From Chloroflexota bacterium (GTDB taxonomy: Bacteria > Chloroflexota > Anaerolineae > Aggregatilineales > Phototrophicaceae): a DNA stretch of 64,000 nt. The notes under the pieces were generated by a model. That model was not told where the DNA came from. It saw nothing but the letters and a program-made list of their open reading frames with translations, and did not search any database. The position numbers and the translations under genes are program-made. Shown piece after piece: positions 44,940-53,401 of this stretch (the stretch's first letter is position 1; each line of letters begins with the position of its first letter). The stretch covers positions 1 through 64,000 of the forward strand of contig VXLV01000032.1 in assembly GCA_009841405.1 (NCBI GenBank). The letters are read 5' to 3'.

Positions 44940-45487
44940 ATCGCGTCCAACCTTCGCCGCCAACCGGCGACAATCTCTTGGAGCGCCTGACGATAGGCCA
45001 GGCGCTGTGTTTCCTCGAATGGGCACTGATTCAGCAGACGGTCTTCAGCGCCGGGCGGGCCGCCGGCGTCGTCGTAATACAGTCGGAAGTTGTTCTGGAT
45101 TGCCACGCGGTAGACGCTGGCGTCGTAGACCGGCGCGCGATAGGGCAGGCGACGCTCGGCAATGCTTAGCAGGATTCTATCCTGATCGTAATGCGCCCAG
45201 ACGCCCAGCAGCACCAGGCTTTGATAGCAGTGGTAACCCTTGTGATGATACCAGACGACCGCCCCGGACCAGGCTGGGCCGCGCAACGATTTGGGCCCAT
45301 AGCAGAGCGCGCCCCGGTACTCCGCGCGCGCCAGCGGCGCCAGCGCGTCGAAGGCGTTGATGCGGTCGAGAGCGCGATCGTGGGGCGTCTGCGGCAGCAG
45401 TTCGCGCCGTCGGTTGCCGAAGGGGCGCGCGTCGGCGATCTTCCGCAGGATGTCGTCGTAGCGTTCGTCGTCTCGGTCAGCGGTCAT
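44936..45487 (-). CDS. Hypothetical protein, 183 residues, convergent with the E1 gene
   Basis: I recognise no family. The chain is soluble, rich in Arg, Tyr and Leu. A central hydrophobic segment, WYHHKGYHCYQSLVLLGVW, carries a His/Tyr/Cys cluster that might bind metal. Start ATG 45487 is chosen because the longer open frame upstream is the C-rich repeat translated. It converges on the E1 gene, with a shared CTAG. Whether it belongs to the E2-JAB-E1 unit is open. Confidence 0.55.
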   Translation of the reverse strand: MTADRDDERYDDILRKIADARPFGNRRRELLPQTPHDRALDRINAFDALAPLARAEYRGALCYGPKSLRGPAWSGAVVWYHHKGYHCYQSLVLLGVWAHYDQDRILLSIAERRLPYRAPVYDASVYRVAIQNNFRLYYDDAGGPPGAEDRLLNQCPFEETQRLAYRQALQEIVAGWRRRLDAI

Positions 45488-45539
45488 GGTCGCCAGTGTA
45501 AGACTTGATATGTACTGTCGAAAAGCGCGCGCATTTCTG

Positions 45540-45605
45540 CCCCCTCCCCCCAGCCCCCTTCTCGCCATCTCTATGGCGAGCATCCCATAAAGAGGGAGGG
45601 GGAGC
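45540..45605. repeat. C-rich intergenic repeat element
   Basis: Runs of CCCCTCCCCCC and AGCCCCC, then a perfect hairpin CTCGCCAT/ATGGCGAG (45561-45568, 45573-45580), then AAAGAGGGAGGGGGAGC pairing back with the C-rich arm. This style of element is common as dispersed repeats in Chloroflexota. Confidence 0.6.
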
Positions 45606-45727
45606 GTCGCCGTGTGCGAAATAGGAAAATACTTGTGATTTTGTCCCATTTCGGTAACGAGCCACGCAGGAAAATCCCGCATTTTTGGGCCAATCGCGCA
45701 ATACCAGTCGAGCCCCGCGTAAGAGAC

Positions 45728-46555
45728 TTAGACGGCTGACAGAAACTCGCGCAGTTTGGATTCAAACAGCGCGGGATGCTCCATGTTGGGCAGGTGCCCG
45801 GCGTTGGGCAGGACGAGTTTGCGCGCTTGCGGCAGGCGCTGGGCCATGTAATCGGCGGCTTCATGCAGGTGAGGCAAGTCGTTTTCGCCGACGACAAGCA
45901 AAGCCGGCATCGTGAGTTCATGCAGGCGCCGGGCGGCGGGAACGTCGACTGGCTTGCGTACATGTTCGCCAATGCCGCTCAGTTCATGCGCCGTCACCTG
46001 GCGCGCTATCGCGTAAGCTTTAGCGCGGATTGCCGGGTCGACATCGGCGCGCGAACGTCCGACGCCGTCAAACCAGATTTGCATATCCAACTCGGCAACT
46101 TCGTCGATGTCGCGCCGTGCGAAGGCGGCTTCAGACTGCGCGATCAAGTCGTCCGGCCAGGCGGCGTCGCTCTGAAATCCGGCCGGGTCGCTGCCCACGA
46201 GGATCAGCGCGGCGACGCGATCCGGCTGCGCCAGGGCGAAGTCAATCGCCAGGCCGCCGCCCATCGAACAGCCCATCAGGATGATTGGCGCCAGTACATG
46301 CAGCGCCTCGAGCAGGCCTTGGAGGTCGTCCTGAATATTGAATTCGCCGGGCGCGGGCAGGCTGCGGCCGTAGCCGCGCATATCGTAGCGCAGTGTGCGG
46401 TAGCTGTCAGCGAGGGAAGCGAATTCATGCTCCCACATGCGGCTGTCGGCGATGCCGGCGTGCAGCATGATCAGCGGCGTTCCGGCGCCGGCGCGCTCAT
46501 AATAGAGCCGTGCGCCGTTGACCTCGAGCAAGCCTGTTTCTTTATCCATTGCCAT
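45728..46555 (-). CDS. Alpha/beta-fold hydrolase
   Basis: 275 residues. The serine nucleophile elbow is GCSMGGG, preceded by the oxyanion region LIMLHAGIADSRMWEHE and YDMRGYGRS; the late Asp is in VVGENDLPHLH and the His in LPNAGHLPNMEHP. The set is typical of 3-oxoadipate enol-lactonase-like and related esterases. Substrate unknown. Starts ATG 46555 (a second ATG lies six bases on). Its stop is 240 bases from the neighbouring unknown gene, across the C-rich repeat. Confidence 0.88.
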   Translation of the reverse strand: MAMDKETGLLEVNGARLYYERAGAGTPLIMLHAGIADSRMWEHEFASLADSYRTLRYDMRGYGRSLPAPGEFNIQDDLQGLLEALHVLAPIILMGCSMGGGLAIDFALAQPDRVAALILVGSDPAGFQSDAAWPDDLIAQSEAAFARRDIDEVAELDMQIWFDGVGRSRADVDPAIRAKAYAIARQVTAHELSGIGEHVRKPVDVPAARRLHELTMPALLVVGENDLPHLHEAADYMAQRLPQARKLVLPNAGHLPNMEHPALFESKLREFLSAV

Positions 46556-46645
46556 TGTCGCTAGTTGCTTTCTGTCGTCTACTCGCCAAATGAAATGTTA
46601 CGATTCAGACCGCGAACTCGTAGTCGGCTGCATGAACTATAACCT

Positions 46646-46673
46646 TTGATGTCGACTATTTTAACTCCATAAT
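46646..46673 (+). promoter_or_regulatory. Candidate promoter of the HEPN-motif gene
   Basis: TTGATG (46646-46651), 16 bases, CATAAT (46668-46673), about 18 bases before the TTG start at 46692. Base composition turns AT-rich here. Confidence 0.4.
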
Positions 46674-46691
46674 AGAGCAGGTGGGAAACCA

Positions 46692-48014
46692 TTGATCACC
46701 GTACGCGTTCGCGAGAAATTCGAGATGCAAGTGATTACTTCAAAGCTCAGTACGAAGTTTAGTGATGTCGTCAATCCTTATGGCGGGCACGGAACCATAA
46801 ATGGCGATCAGACTGATTTTGAAATAGGGCAAAGAAGTGACGGTTCTATAGTATTGTGTTGTGACCGGCGTCTGAACTGGAGCGACAACTGCCTCGTGGC
46901 CGGTGTGACATGTGATCGTCAGAAGATACATGCTCAAGGCTTTGTAAAGACTGTAATGGGTGCGTATTCCGACTACGCGTTCAAAAGAGAGCATCGCGAT
47001 TACTTCTATAGATCAGTATACGAATTCGGATTGAGCGTTGGTGAGAGCGACTGGTCAAGAGTACACACTTTGGTATTCGATATTACAAATCTCGTTTTCT
47101 TAGGAAATTCCAATAGTAGCGGAGGTTTCTGGCCATTTGGCGATACGTTGAAAGTGGAATTGGAGGGTATTGAACTAACATTCAAAAAGCTTCCTGATTA
47201 CGAGATGGTAGTTGATAGACTGAACGACGAGGGCGGGACAGCCACTACTTGTCAACTTGAGATTGAGATAGGCAGTCACAACGAGCATGACGTAACTCGC
47301 GTAGTCAGAAACGCCTGCAGTTTGTTGAGCCTTGCGAGAGGCATACAGATCAACTGGATAACATGCAGGCACTTTGATGATGCGGGTAACAATTTTTTTA
47401 CTCTGCATCGGAGTACTGTAACGTCAAGTTTTCAAGACTTTGAGGTAATTGAATCAACGCATTTGGACGCTACCGAACGATTTCTAATTGACACTTATCC
47501 CACATTTTCCGCACAGAATACACAGTACAAATATAGTCAATTTGCTCATGTTCTAGTTGACATTCAATCGGCTGGATTTCTTGAAACGCGGTGCCTAGCA
47601 CTATATACAGCTGTTGAGACTTTGTCTCGAAAAGTAAACAACCGAAAGTCCATAAATGGCAAAAGAGTCACGTTGAAGAAGAGATTATACGATTTCATGG
47701 TACATCATCAGGTACCAGTTTTCGTTTGTTCCAATGGAAAGTGCTTGGACAAAAGTGCTAAATGCATGGAGAACTGCGATATTGGCTTTTATGTGAAGTG
47801 CAGAAACAAACTGGTTCACCAGTCGGAATTCTATTCAGGAAATCCAAAGAACGAATACAAAAGGAATATTAATTTGTTTCACAAAATGCTATTGAGGGCG
47901 TTGAATTACAACTATAAGTATATAAACTGGCATGACGGTTGGAATATGAAGGGCCAATCCTCCGAAGATTTATCCAAAGGGCCGTTCATGCTCAGTAATC
48001 CACAGACATTTTGA
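46692..48014 (+). CDS. HEPN-motif protein, AT-rich and probably horizontally acquired
   Basis: 440 residues with base and codon use unlike any neighbour: many A/T-ending codons (AAA, ATA, TTT). The C-terminal quarter shows a HEPN-type Rx4H motif, RNKLVH (371-376), preceded by YTAVETLSR, where HEPN proteins carry a conserved Glu. Four cysteines (C346, C351, C358, C362) just before could form a zinc site. The N-terminal 290 residues are beta-rich and resemble, only loosely, the large N-terminal domain of ApeA-type abortive infection proteins. HEPN proteins are often RNases in defence. TTG at 46692 has AGGTGGG upstream; ATG 46725 is an alternative. It converges on a GNAT gene. Confidence 0.6.
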   Translation: MITVRVREKFEMQVITSKLSTKFSDVVNPYGGHGTINGDQTDFEIGQRSDGSIVLCCDRRLNWSDNCLVAGVTCDRQKIHAQGFVKTVMGAYSDYAFKREHRDYFYRSVYEFGLSVGESDWSRVHTLVFDITNLVFLGNSNSSGGFWPFGDTLKVELEGIELTFKKLPDYEMVVDRLNDEGGTATTCQLEIEIGSHNEHDVTRVVRNACSLLSLARGIQINWITCRHFDDAGNNFFTLHRSTVTSSFQDFEVIESTHLDATERFLIDTYPTFSAQNTQYKYSQFAHVLVDIQSAGFLETRCLALYTAVETLSRKVNNRKSINGKRVTLKKRLYDFMVHHQVPVFVCSNGKCLDKSAKCMENCDIGFYVKCRNKLVHQSEFYSGNPKNEYKRNINLFHKMLLRALNYNYKYINWHDGWNMKGQSSEDLSKGPFMLSNPQTF

Positions 48015-48017
48015 GTC

Positions 48018-49025
48018 TCACTCCAGCGCTACCCGGGCCAATTCGACGCCATCGCGCAGGACTTTCTCGTAGACGTTGTAGCGCTGATAGACACGCATGC
48101 CGACGCGCTCGTACAGGGCGACGGCGTTGGTCAGGCTCTGTCCGTCGACATCAAGATGCACCAGACGCGTGCCGCGATCCCAGAAGGCGGCGAAACTGTG
48201 CTGCAGCATCGCGGATGCCAGCCCGCGCCGACGATGGCTGCGACGGACGCCGACGGTATCTACGTAGCCGGCCTCGGGATCGCGGAAGTCTTGCGTCAGC
48301 CCGAGCAGGCAGCCGACCACCTCGCCGGTAGCTTCGTCCACCGGGAAGATCACCAGCTCCGGCGCAAAGTAGGGGTCGTTGTCCAGCCAGTGGCGGAATA
48401 CCTCCAGGTCTCGCTCGAAGGACTCTTCAATGAAGCCGAAGTGGTCGGAGAAGGCATCGCGCACGACATCGACCAGCAGCGGCAGGTCGGTCTCATGGCA
48501 ATAGGCGCGCGTGACGATGCCCTTGGGATAGGGCGGTGGGCTCGGCCTCTCCTTCATCTCAATTTCCATATCGTAGAAGCTGCGGCGGACGGAGAAGCCG
48601 GCCGCTTGCAGGGCGCGCTCGGCAAATGCGTAGCCCTGGCGCGCGCCGGTTTGCAGGCTGACGCGCGCATCGGGCGGGCAGCGGGGGATGAGCTCGGCGG
48701 CTCTGGCGTCGGCCCAGCCCAGCAGCTTGCGTTCCAGCTCGCGCGTGTGATACGCGGGATGCACGCCCCAATGAAGGCCGGGGCGCACGGGCTTTTCGGC
48801 TGTCGCCCAGAAGGTGGCGTAGCCCGCCAGCAGTCCATCGCGGTCAAAGTAAGCGATGGACGAATCGGCGATGTTGAAGCCCGGCTCTTGCCACTCGAGC
48901 CGCACTATCTCGGGCCCGATTCGATCTTTCACGCCGATGAAAGCGGCGATGGCGTTTTCGGTATCGACATAGCGCTCGATATCATCCATTGCGAGCGGGC
49001 GAGATATAAATCCGGCAGCGGTCAT
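48018..49025 (-). CDS. Tandem GNAT acetyltransferase
   Basis: 335 residues with two GNAT-like halves, as in mycothiol synthase (MshD)-like proteins. The second half (about 165-325) is complete, with DTVGVRRSHRRRGLASAML for CoA binding and LDVDGQSLTNAVALYERVGM. The first half keeps the fold pattern (GLLAGYATFW, LHWGVHPAYHTRELERKLL) but with a poor CoA loop. It acetylates an unidentified amine. Base composition is normal again here, so the AT-rich segment ends at 48014. Confidence 0.85.
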   Translation of the reverse strand: MTAAGFISRPLAMDDIERYVDTENAIAAFIGVKDRIGPEIVRLEWQEPGFNIADSSIAYFDRDGLLAGYATFWATAEKPVRPGLHWGVHPAYHTRELERKLLGWADARAAELIPRCPPDARVSLQTGARQGYAFAERALQAAGFSVRRSFYDMEIEMKERPSPPPYPKGIVTRAYCHETDLPLLVDVVRDAFSDHFGFIEESFERDLEVFRHWLDNDPYFAPELVIFPVDEATGEVVGCLLGLTQDFRDPEAGYVDTVGVRRSHRRRGLASAMLQHSFAAFWDRGTRLVHLDVDGQSLTNAVALYERVGMRVYQRYNVYEKVLRDGVELARVALE

Positions 49026-49145
49026 ACGATTTCCGGTCGAGTGCTTAAATCATTAGCGATTATGGCGCCTGCGCGACGCGATATCGGCTAGTACAGCGAG
49101 GTTGCGGAAGCGCCGCCGGCGGATTATAGGGAGAAAAAGTCTTGC

Positions 49146-49174
49146 TTAACAGTGTTTGTCTTTTAGGGTATGAT
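49146..49174 (+). promoter_or_regulatory. Promoter for the anchored unknown gene
   Basis: TTAACA (49146-49151), 17 bases, TATGAT (49169-49174), about 37 bases before ATG 49212. Good match on both boxes. Confidence 0.6.
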
Positions 49175-49211
49175 GGCGGCGCTTTGACGGCGCGCCTGGA
49201 GCGGGAGTTGA

Positions 49212-50330
49212 ATGAACAGAACGACCAAGACTCTAACCTATATCATCGGCATCATCATGACGATTGCGATGGTCGGCAGCTTGATCCTGCCCATGCTGTC
49301 GAGCAACATCGGCCAGGCTGAAATCGATGCGGAAGCCGGCCGTCCGACGCCTTTGCCGGCGCCGACTTTTCCGCCGCCGCCGGATACCGCTGCCATCAGC
49401 TTTGATCGCAAGTATCTCCACAATTCAGGTTTGTTCACTTTGGGCGCGCCAACGGGCTGGAGCGCGACCGCCGGCAGCAATACGGCGGATGAGTTGCGCG
49501 CCAGCTTGACCAACGCCGAGCTGCTCAGCGTCATCGAAGCGCGTATCAGCAAGAATCACGCCGGCATAGCCGATAGCGAAGCGCTGAGCGCCTTTCTCGA
49601 CAAGACCTGGCTGGGCCAGACCTGGAGCGGCTATTCGCGCTGGGACGAGACGAGCCGCAAAATCACCGCTGACGGCATCGTTCAGATCGACTTCAATCTG
49701 TCGCGCGGGCGGTCGCACATGATCGCGCGGCAGGAGTCGTGGCTGGCAGGCGGCGACATCTATAGCGTTCGCGTGGTCATGGCGGAGAATGCGCCGCAGG
49801 AGCTCAAGTACATATTGCGGGGCGTCATCAACAGCATCGAACGCTTGCCGATTTACGCGGAGGCGCCTTTCGGATGGGCGGCCTACTTTGACAACCTTGA
49901 CAAGCACATTGTCCGCTATCCCTCCAATTGGGCGCTGACTGACGCGGCCGAGGGCCGGCCGGCGACAATCGTCGGCGATGGCGCGTCGCTGGTCGTGTCG
50001 ACCGTTGACGTTGCGGTCAAGAGCGAAGACGATGCGTTGGACTGGATACAGGGCTGGCGCAGCGGCGCGGAGGCGCGGACGGTAGAAGCGGTCGAGGTCG
50101 ATGGCAATGCCGGCTACAAAGTTTCGTATGATCTGACCACACTTGACGGCGAGACCGAAAGCGGCCTCGCGATTATGCTCAACGGCGCTGACAATCGGCT
50201 GCACGTGGCGAACCTCCGCCTAAGCAACTTCAACGAAGATCTGCTGACGGTAGATCCGAGCGAGTTTCCCGTGCTTGATGCGATCGATTCGTTCCGGCTT
50301 GTGCCGGACTTGCAGGTCGAGCTTCAGTAA
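49212..50330 (+). CDS. Membrane-anchored extracytoplasmic protein, unknown
   Basis: 372 residues: an N-terminal helix (YIIGIIMTIAMVGSLILPML), a Thr/Pro linker (RPTPLPAPTFPPPPD), then two similar alpha/beta halves, each beginning with a line of the type LFTLGAPTGWSA or HIVRYPSNWALT. Such repeats recall PsbP/LpqN-like secreted domains, but I cannot name a family. Probably faces outside and is held by the uncleaved helix. Has its own promoter. The next gene begins 68 bases later. Confidence 0.6.
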   Translation: MNRTTKTLTYIIGIIMTIAMVGSLILPMLSSNIGQAEIDAEAGRPTPLPAPTFPPPPDTAAISFDRKYLHNSGLFTLGAPTGWSATAGSNTADELRASLTNAELLSVIEARISKNHAGIADSEALSAFLDKTWLGQTWSGYSRWDETSRKITADGIVQIDFNLSRGRSHMIARQESWLAGGDIYSVRVVMAENAPQELKYILRGVINSIERLPIYAEAPFGWAAYFDNLDKHIVRYPSNWALTDAAEGRPATIVGDGASLVVSTVDVAVKSEDDALDWIQGWRSGAEARTVEAVEVDGNAGYKVSYDLTTLDGETESGLAIMLNGADNRLHVANLRLSNFNEDLLTVDPSEFPVLDAIDSFRLVPDLQVELQ

Positions 50331-50398
50331 GACGCCGGCGATTGCGCGGCGGCGCAGTGGGCGCGCCGTCGCTTCCAGCCATCATTGGGACAACTGTG

Positions 50399-51169
50399 AT
50401 GGGACAGCCCGAAGAAATCGCTCCCAATCTGTGGACATACGAGGCGGCTGCCGCGGGTATGTCGGTGCGGGGCGCGGTCGTTGTCGGGGAGCGCCAGGCG
50501 GTTGTTTGGGATACGTTGGCGCACCCGCGCGACATCAGGCCGCTGGCGGCCATTCTGGGCGAAAAGCCCTTTCATGTGGTTTACAGCCATGCGGATTGGG
50601 ATCACTGCTGGGGTACATCCGGCTTTATGCGACCGCCGCTGAACATAATCGGCCACGAAGCATGCCGGCGCCGCTTTGATGAAGACGTGCCGCAGACCCT
50701 GAGCGGGATGCAGATCGCCGACCCTATCGAGTGGGACGCGGTGCGTCTGGCCCCGCCAAATATGACCTTCAATTTACGCATGTACCTCGACCTCGGCGGC
50801 GTCACGCTTGCGCTGCATCATTTGCCCGGGCACACCAGCGACAGCATCGTGGGCTGGATCCCGGAGTGGGGCGTCTTGCTGGGCGGCGACGCCATTGAAA
50901 CGCCCTTGCCGGTGGTCAATTGCGGCGCGCGGCTGGGCGGCTGGCTGGCGGCCTTGCGGGGCTGGGCGAGCAGGCCGGAACTCAAGCGGTCGATTCCGGC
51001 CCACGGCTCTATGACCCGGCGGAAGGCATTGGATGATACGATCGCCTATTTGTCCGCGTTGAGCGGCGATCAAGACTTCGGGCTGCCGAATCGACTGACG
51101 AAGTTTTACCGCGAGACGCATCGCAAGAATCTGCAGCAGGTCGCCGCGACGCTTAACCGCAATGAGTGA
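50399..51169 (+). CDS. Metallo-beta-lactamase-fold hydrolase
   Basis: 256 residues. Metal ligands follow the MBL plan: SHADWDHCWG (HxDxDH type, with the first His as H), HLPGHTSDSIVGW, and GGDAIE with the bridging Asp; a late His lies in SIPAHGSM. The substrate could be a glutathione thioester, lactone or nucleotide; it is not predictable. ATG 50399 is chosen (GGGA eight bases upstream) over a longer frame from 50342. It overlaps the next gene by eight bases, so the two are co-translated. Confidence 0.85.
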   Translation: MGQPEEIAPNLWTYEAAAAGMSVRGAVVVGERQAVVWDTLAHPRDIRPLAAILGEKPFHVVYSHADWDHCWGTSGFMRPPLNIIGHEACRRRFDEDVPQTLSGMQIADPIEWDAVRLAPPNMTFNLRMYLDLGGVTLALHHLPGHTSDSIVGWIPEWGVLLGGDAIETPLPVVNCGARLGGWLAALRGWASRPELKRSIPAHGSMTRRKALDDTIAYLSALSGDQDFGLPNRLTKFYRETHRKNLQQVAATLNRNE

Positions 51170-51680
51170 CGCGCTGCCGGATGTCTTGCAGGACGATCTT
51201 GTGCTTGTATTCTGCGGCACAGCGGCCAGTACGGCATCAGCGCGCGCGGGCGCTTACTACGCCAAGAGCTCGAACGCGTTCTGGCGCGCCTTGCAGGAGA
51301 CCGGCATCACCCCGCGGCGATTCGCGCCGAGCGAATTCCCGCGCTTGCTTGAGTTGCGGATCGGGTTGACGGATGTGGCCAAGCGCGCGTCCGGCAGCGA
51401 CAGCAGCTTGCGCCGGGACGACTTCCGTCCGGATTGCCTCAGCCGGAAAATCCGGCGGTATCGGCCGCAGATTGTGGCATTTACCAGCAAGGCGGCCTGG
51501 CGCGCCTGGCGGCGATTGTCCGCTGCTGACCCAGTGTCATACGGCTGGCAGGTTTGTCGGCTGGGCGCGACCGGATTCGTCGTGCTGCCGTCACCGTCTG
51601 GCGCCGCTCGCGCTTATTGGGACATATCGCACTGGCAGGCCCTAGCTGACGAATATCAGCGCCGCGTGAGAAAGGGTTAG
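51162..51680 (+). CDS. Mug/TDG-like uracil-DNA glycosylase
   Basis: 172 residues, the size of family 2 uracil-DNA glycosylases. Pattern: LVLVFCGTAASTASARAGAYY, NAFWRALQETGITP, LRIGLTDVAKRASGSD and the late loop VLPSPSGAAR, which aligns with LPNPSGLSR of E. coli Mug. The key Asn positions of Mug (GINPG and NPSG) read GTAAS and SPSG here, so substrate preference may differ. Removes uracil or a similar lesion from DNA. Start ATG lies inside the MBL gene end; dUTPase follows seven bases later. Confidence 0.8.
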   Translation: MSDALPDVLQDDLVLVFCGTAASTASARAGAYYAKSSNAFWRALQETGITPRRFAPSEFPRLLELRIGLTDVAKRASGSDSSLRRDDFRPDCLSRKIRRYRPQIVAFTSKAAWRAWRRLSAADPVSYGWQVCRLGATGFVVLPSPSGAARAYWDISHWQALADEYQRRVRKG

Positions 51681-51687
51681 GCACAAG

Positions 51688-52119
51688 ATGCGCGTTTACC
51701 GCAACGAGAAATTGCGGGCGCTCGGCATTGAATTCAGGGCGCCGCGCGCTGGCGACGCCGGCTACGATCTTTGCGCGATTGGCGCGCGCCGCGTAGAGTC
51801 GGGGCAGCGCGCGCTGGTCGATACCGGCCTGCACCTGGAAATTCCGCCCGGCTACGTCGGCTTGGTCAAGGACCGGTCCAGCGTTGCCTCGGCGGGCATT
51901 CATACCTTGGCCGGCGTCATCGACAGCGCCTATCGCGGCGAGCTCAAGATATTGATCGCGAATCTTGGCGACAGTCCGTATCAGATTCGCGAAGGCCAGA
52001 AGATCGCGCAGTTGCTTATCCAGCCGGTTTTTAACGAGGCGGTTAACTTTGTCGATTCGCTGGCGGATCTGACGAGCTCGGAGCGCGGCGCTGGCGGATT
52101 CGGCTCGACCGGCGAGTGA
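51688..52119 (+). CDS. dut: dUTP diphosphatase
   Basis: Trimeric dUTPase converting dUTP to dUMP and pyrophosphate, keeping uracil out of DNA. 143 residues with all five motifs: AGYDLCA, KDRSSVASAGI, GVIDSAYRGEL, REGQKIAQL and the C-terminal GAGGFGSTG. ATG at 51688, seven bases after the Mug-like gene. The pair prevents and repairs DNA uracil. Confidence 0.95.
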   Translation: MRVYRNEKLRALGIEFRAPRAGDAGYDLCAIGARRVESGQRALVDTGLHLEIPPGYVGLVKDRSSVASAGIHTLAGVIDSAYRGELKILIANLGDSPYQIREGQKIAQLLIQPVFNEAVNFVDSLADLTSSERGAGGFGSTGE

Positions 52120-52140
52120 TGTCCAGCCGTCGCGCGACTG

Positions 52141-52878
52141 CTAATCCGTTGATTCGCGCTCGTCAGCGACCAGAACTTGCCCGCTGAGCGACTTGGCGGC
52201 ATCGGAGCACAGGAACAGCGCCGTCTCAGCGACATTTCCGGTCGGGGGAGCGGGGAGAATGAGCCCGCGAGTGTCTTCGGCAAGCGGACTTTTGTCGCTT
52301 CGATCACGCCCAACAGCTATGGCGTTGACGCGAATGCCCGGCGCCAGTTCGCGGGCGGCTTGCTGCGTCATAGCGAGCACGGCTGCCTGTCCGACTACAT
52401 AGCCGATGCCGGAGGGTGCTGTCGCTCCCAGCCCGTCGGCTGCAACCAGGTTGATCATCACGCCGCCGCCCTCGTCGGCCATGACGCGCCCGGCCAACTG
52501 CATGCAGAAGAAAACGCCGGTGATATTCACTTCAAGCTGACGGCGCCAGTTCCATTCGTCGATGCTCAGCATCGCTTCGGGATGAAAGATACGCGTGGCG
52601 TTCACCAGGATATGCAGCTTGCCAAAGGCGTCGCGGGTCTGCTCGATCATGTTGGCGGCTTGGAAGCGGTTGGAGATGTCGGCCTGCAGCGCTATCGCTA
52701 TGCCGCCGCGCTCGTGGATTTGCTCGCGGGCGCGTTCGGCGCGTTCAATGTTGATGTCGCTGAGCGCGACGGCGGCGCCGCTGGCAGCGAGAGCCAGCGC
52801 GATTGCGCGCCCGTGGCCGGCGCCGGCGCCGGTGACCAGGGCGCTGCGAGCGCTAAGATCGACGCGTTGATCGGGCAC
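52141..52878 (-). CDS. SDR-family oxidoreductase with incomplete active site
   Basis: 245-residue Rossmann protein. Cofactor motif VTGAGAGHGRAIALAL (TGxxxGxG-type) and ILVNAT; the NAG region is changed to NAT. The catalytic YxxxK reads YVVGQ, with the Lys replaced by Gln, and the upstream Ser of the tetrad is not in its usual setting (INLVAADG). The fold is intact but activity is doubtful. Last of a leftward run gatB-ssb-SDR, 29 bases after ssb. Confidence 0.8.
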   Translation of the reverse strand: MPDQRVDLSARSALVTGAGAGHGRAIALALAASGAAVALSDINIERAERAREQIHERGGIAIALQADISNRFQAANMIEQTRDAFGKLHILVNATRIFHPEAMLSIDEWNWRRQLEVNITGVFFCMQLAGRVMADEGGGVMINLVAADGLGATAPSGIGYVVGQAAVLAMTQQAARELAPGIRVNAIAVGRDRSDKSPLAEDTRGLILPAPPTGNVAETALFLCSDAAKSLSGQVLVADERESTD

Positions 52879-52907
52879 GAAGAATCTACTGCTGCGCGCT
52901 GCGACCG

Positions 52908-53375
52908 CTAAAAGGGAATATCGTCAACTGAAGCCGGCTGATCCGGATAGTTGGAGGCGCGGTCGCTCTGCTGCGCCGGGCCGCGATGCCCGCCGCGCTG
53001 GCCGCCGCCCCAGTTGCCGCTCTGTTGACCGCCGCCGCCGCCGTCGCGGCCACCGAGGAATCGTACGTCCCGCGCGGTCAAATCCAATGAAGCCGCCGCC
53101 TCGCCGTTATTGTTGACGTATCCACGGGCTTGCACATTGCCGATGACCATGACCTGCCGACCGCGGGACAGGTAGGTATTGCAGGTCTCGGCTTGCGGGC
53201 CCCAGACCGCGACGCGATACCAGGTGGTCTTTTCCCGCTGCTCTTCTGACTGGCGATCGCGCCAGCGTTCAGAGACCGCTACGCTGAAGTTGCAGACGGC
53301 GCGCCCGCTCTGCAGATAGCGAAGTTCGGGATCGCCGCCCAGATTGCCTACGATTATAGTCTGATGCCATGACAT
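52908..53375 (-). CDS. ssb: Single-stranded DNA-binding protein
   Basis: 155 residues: an N-terminal OB fold (IIVGNLGGDPELRYL, NFSVAVSERW, TTWYRVAVWGPQAETC), a Gly/Gln-rich disordered linker, and the conserved acidic tip DDIPF that binds replication and repair partners. Protects ssDNA. ATG 53375 with GGGAG eight bases upstream, 26 bases after gatB on the same strand. Confidence 0.96.
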   Translation of the reverse strand: MSWHQTIIVGNLGGDPELRYLQSGRAVCNFSVAVSERWRDRQSEEQREKTTWYRVAVWGPQAETCNTYLSRGRQVMVIGNVQARGYVNNNGEAAASLDLTARDVRFLGGRDGGGGGQQSGNWGGGQRGGHRGPAQQSDRASNYPDQPASVDDIPF

Positions 53376-53401
53376 AACTTGATGCTCCCGTAATCTGTAC
53401 T

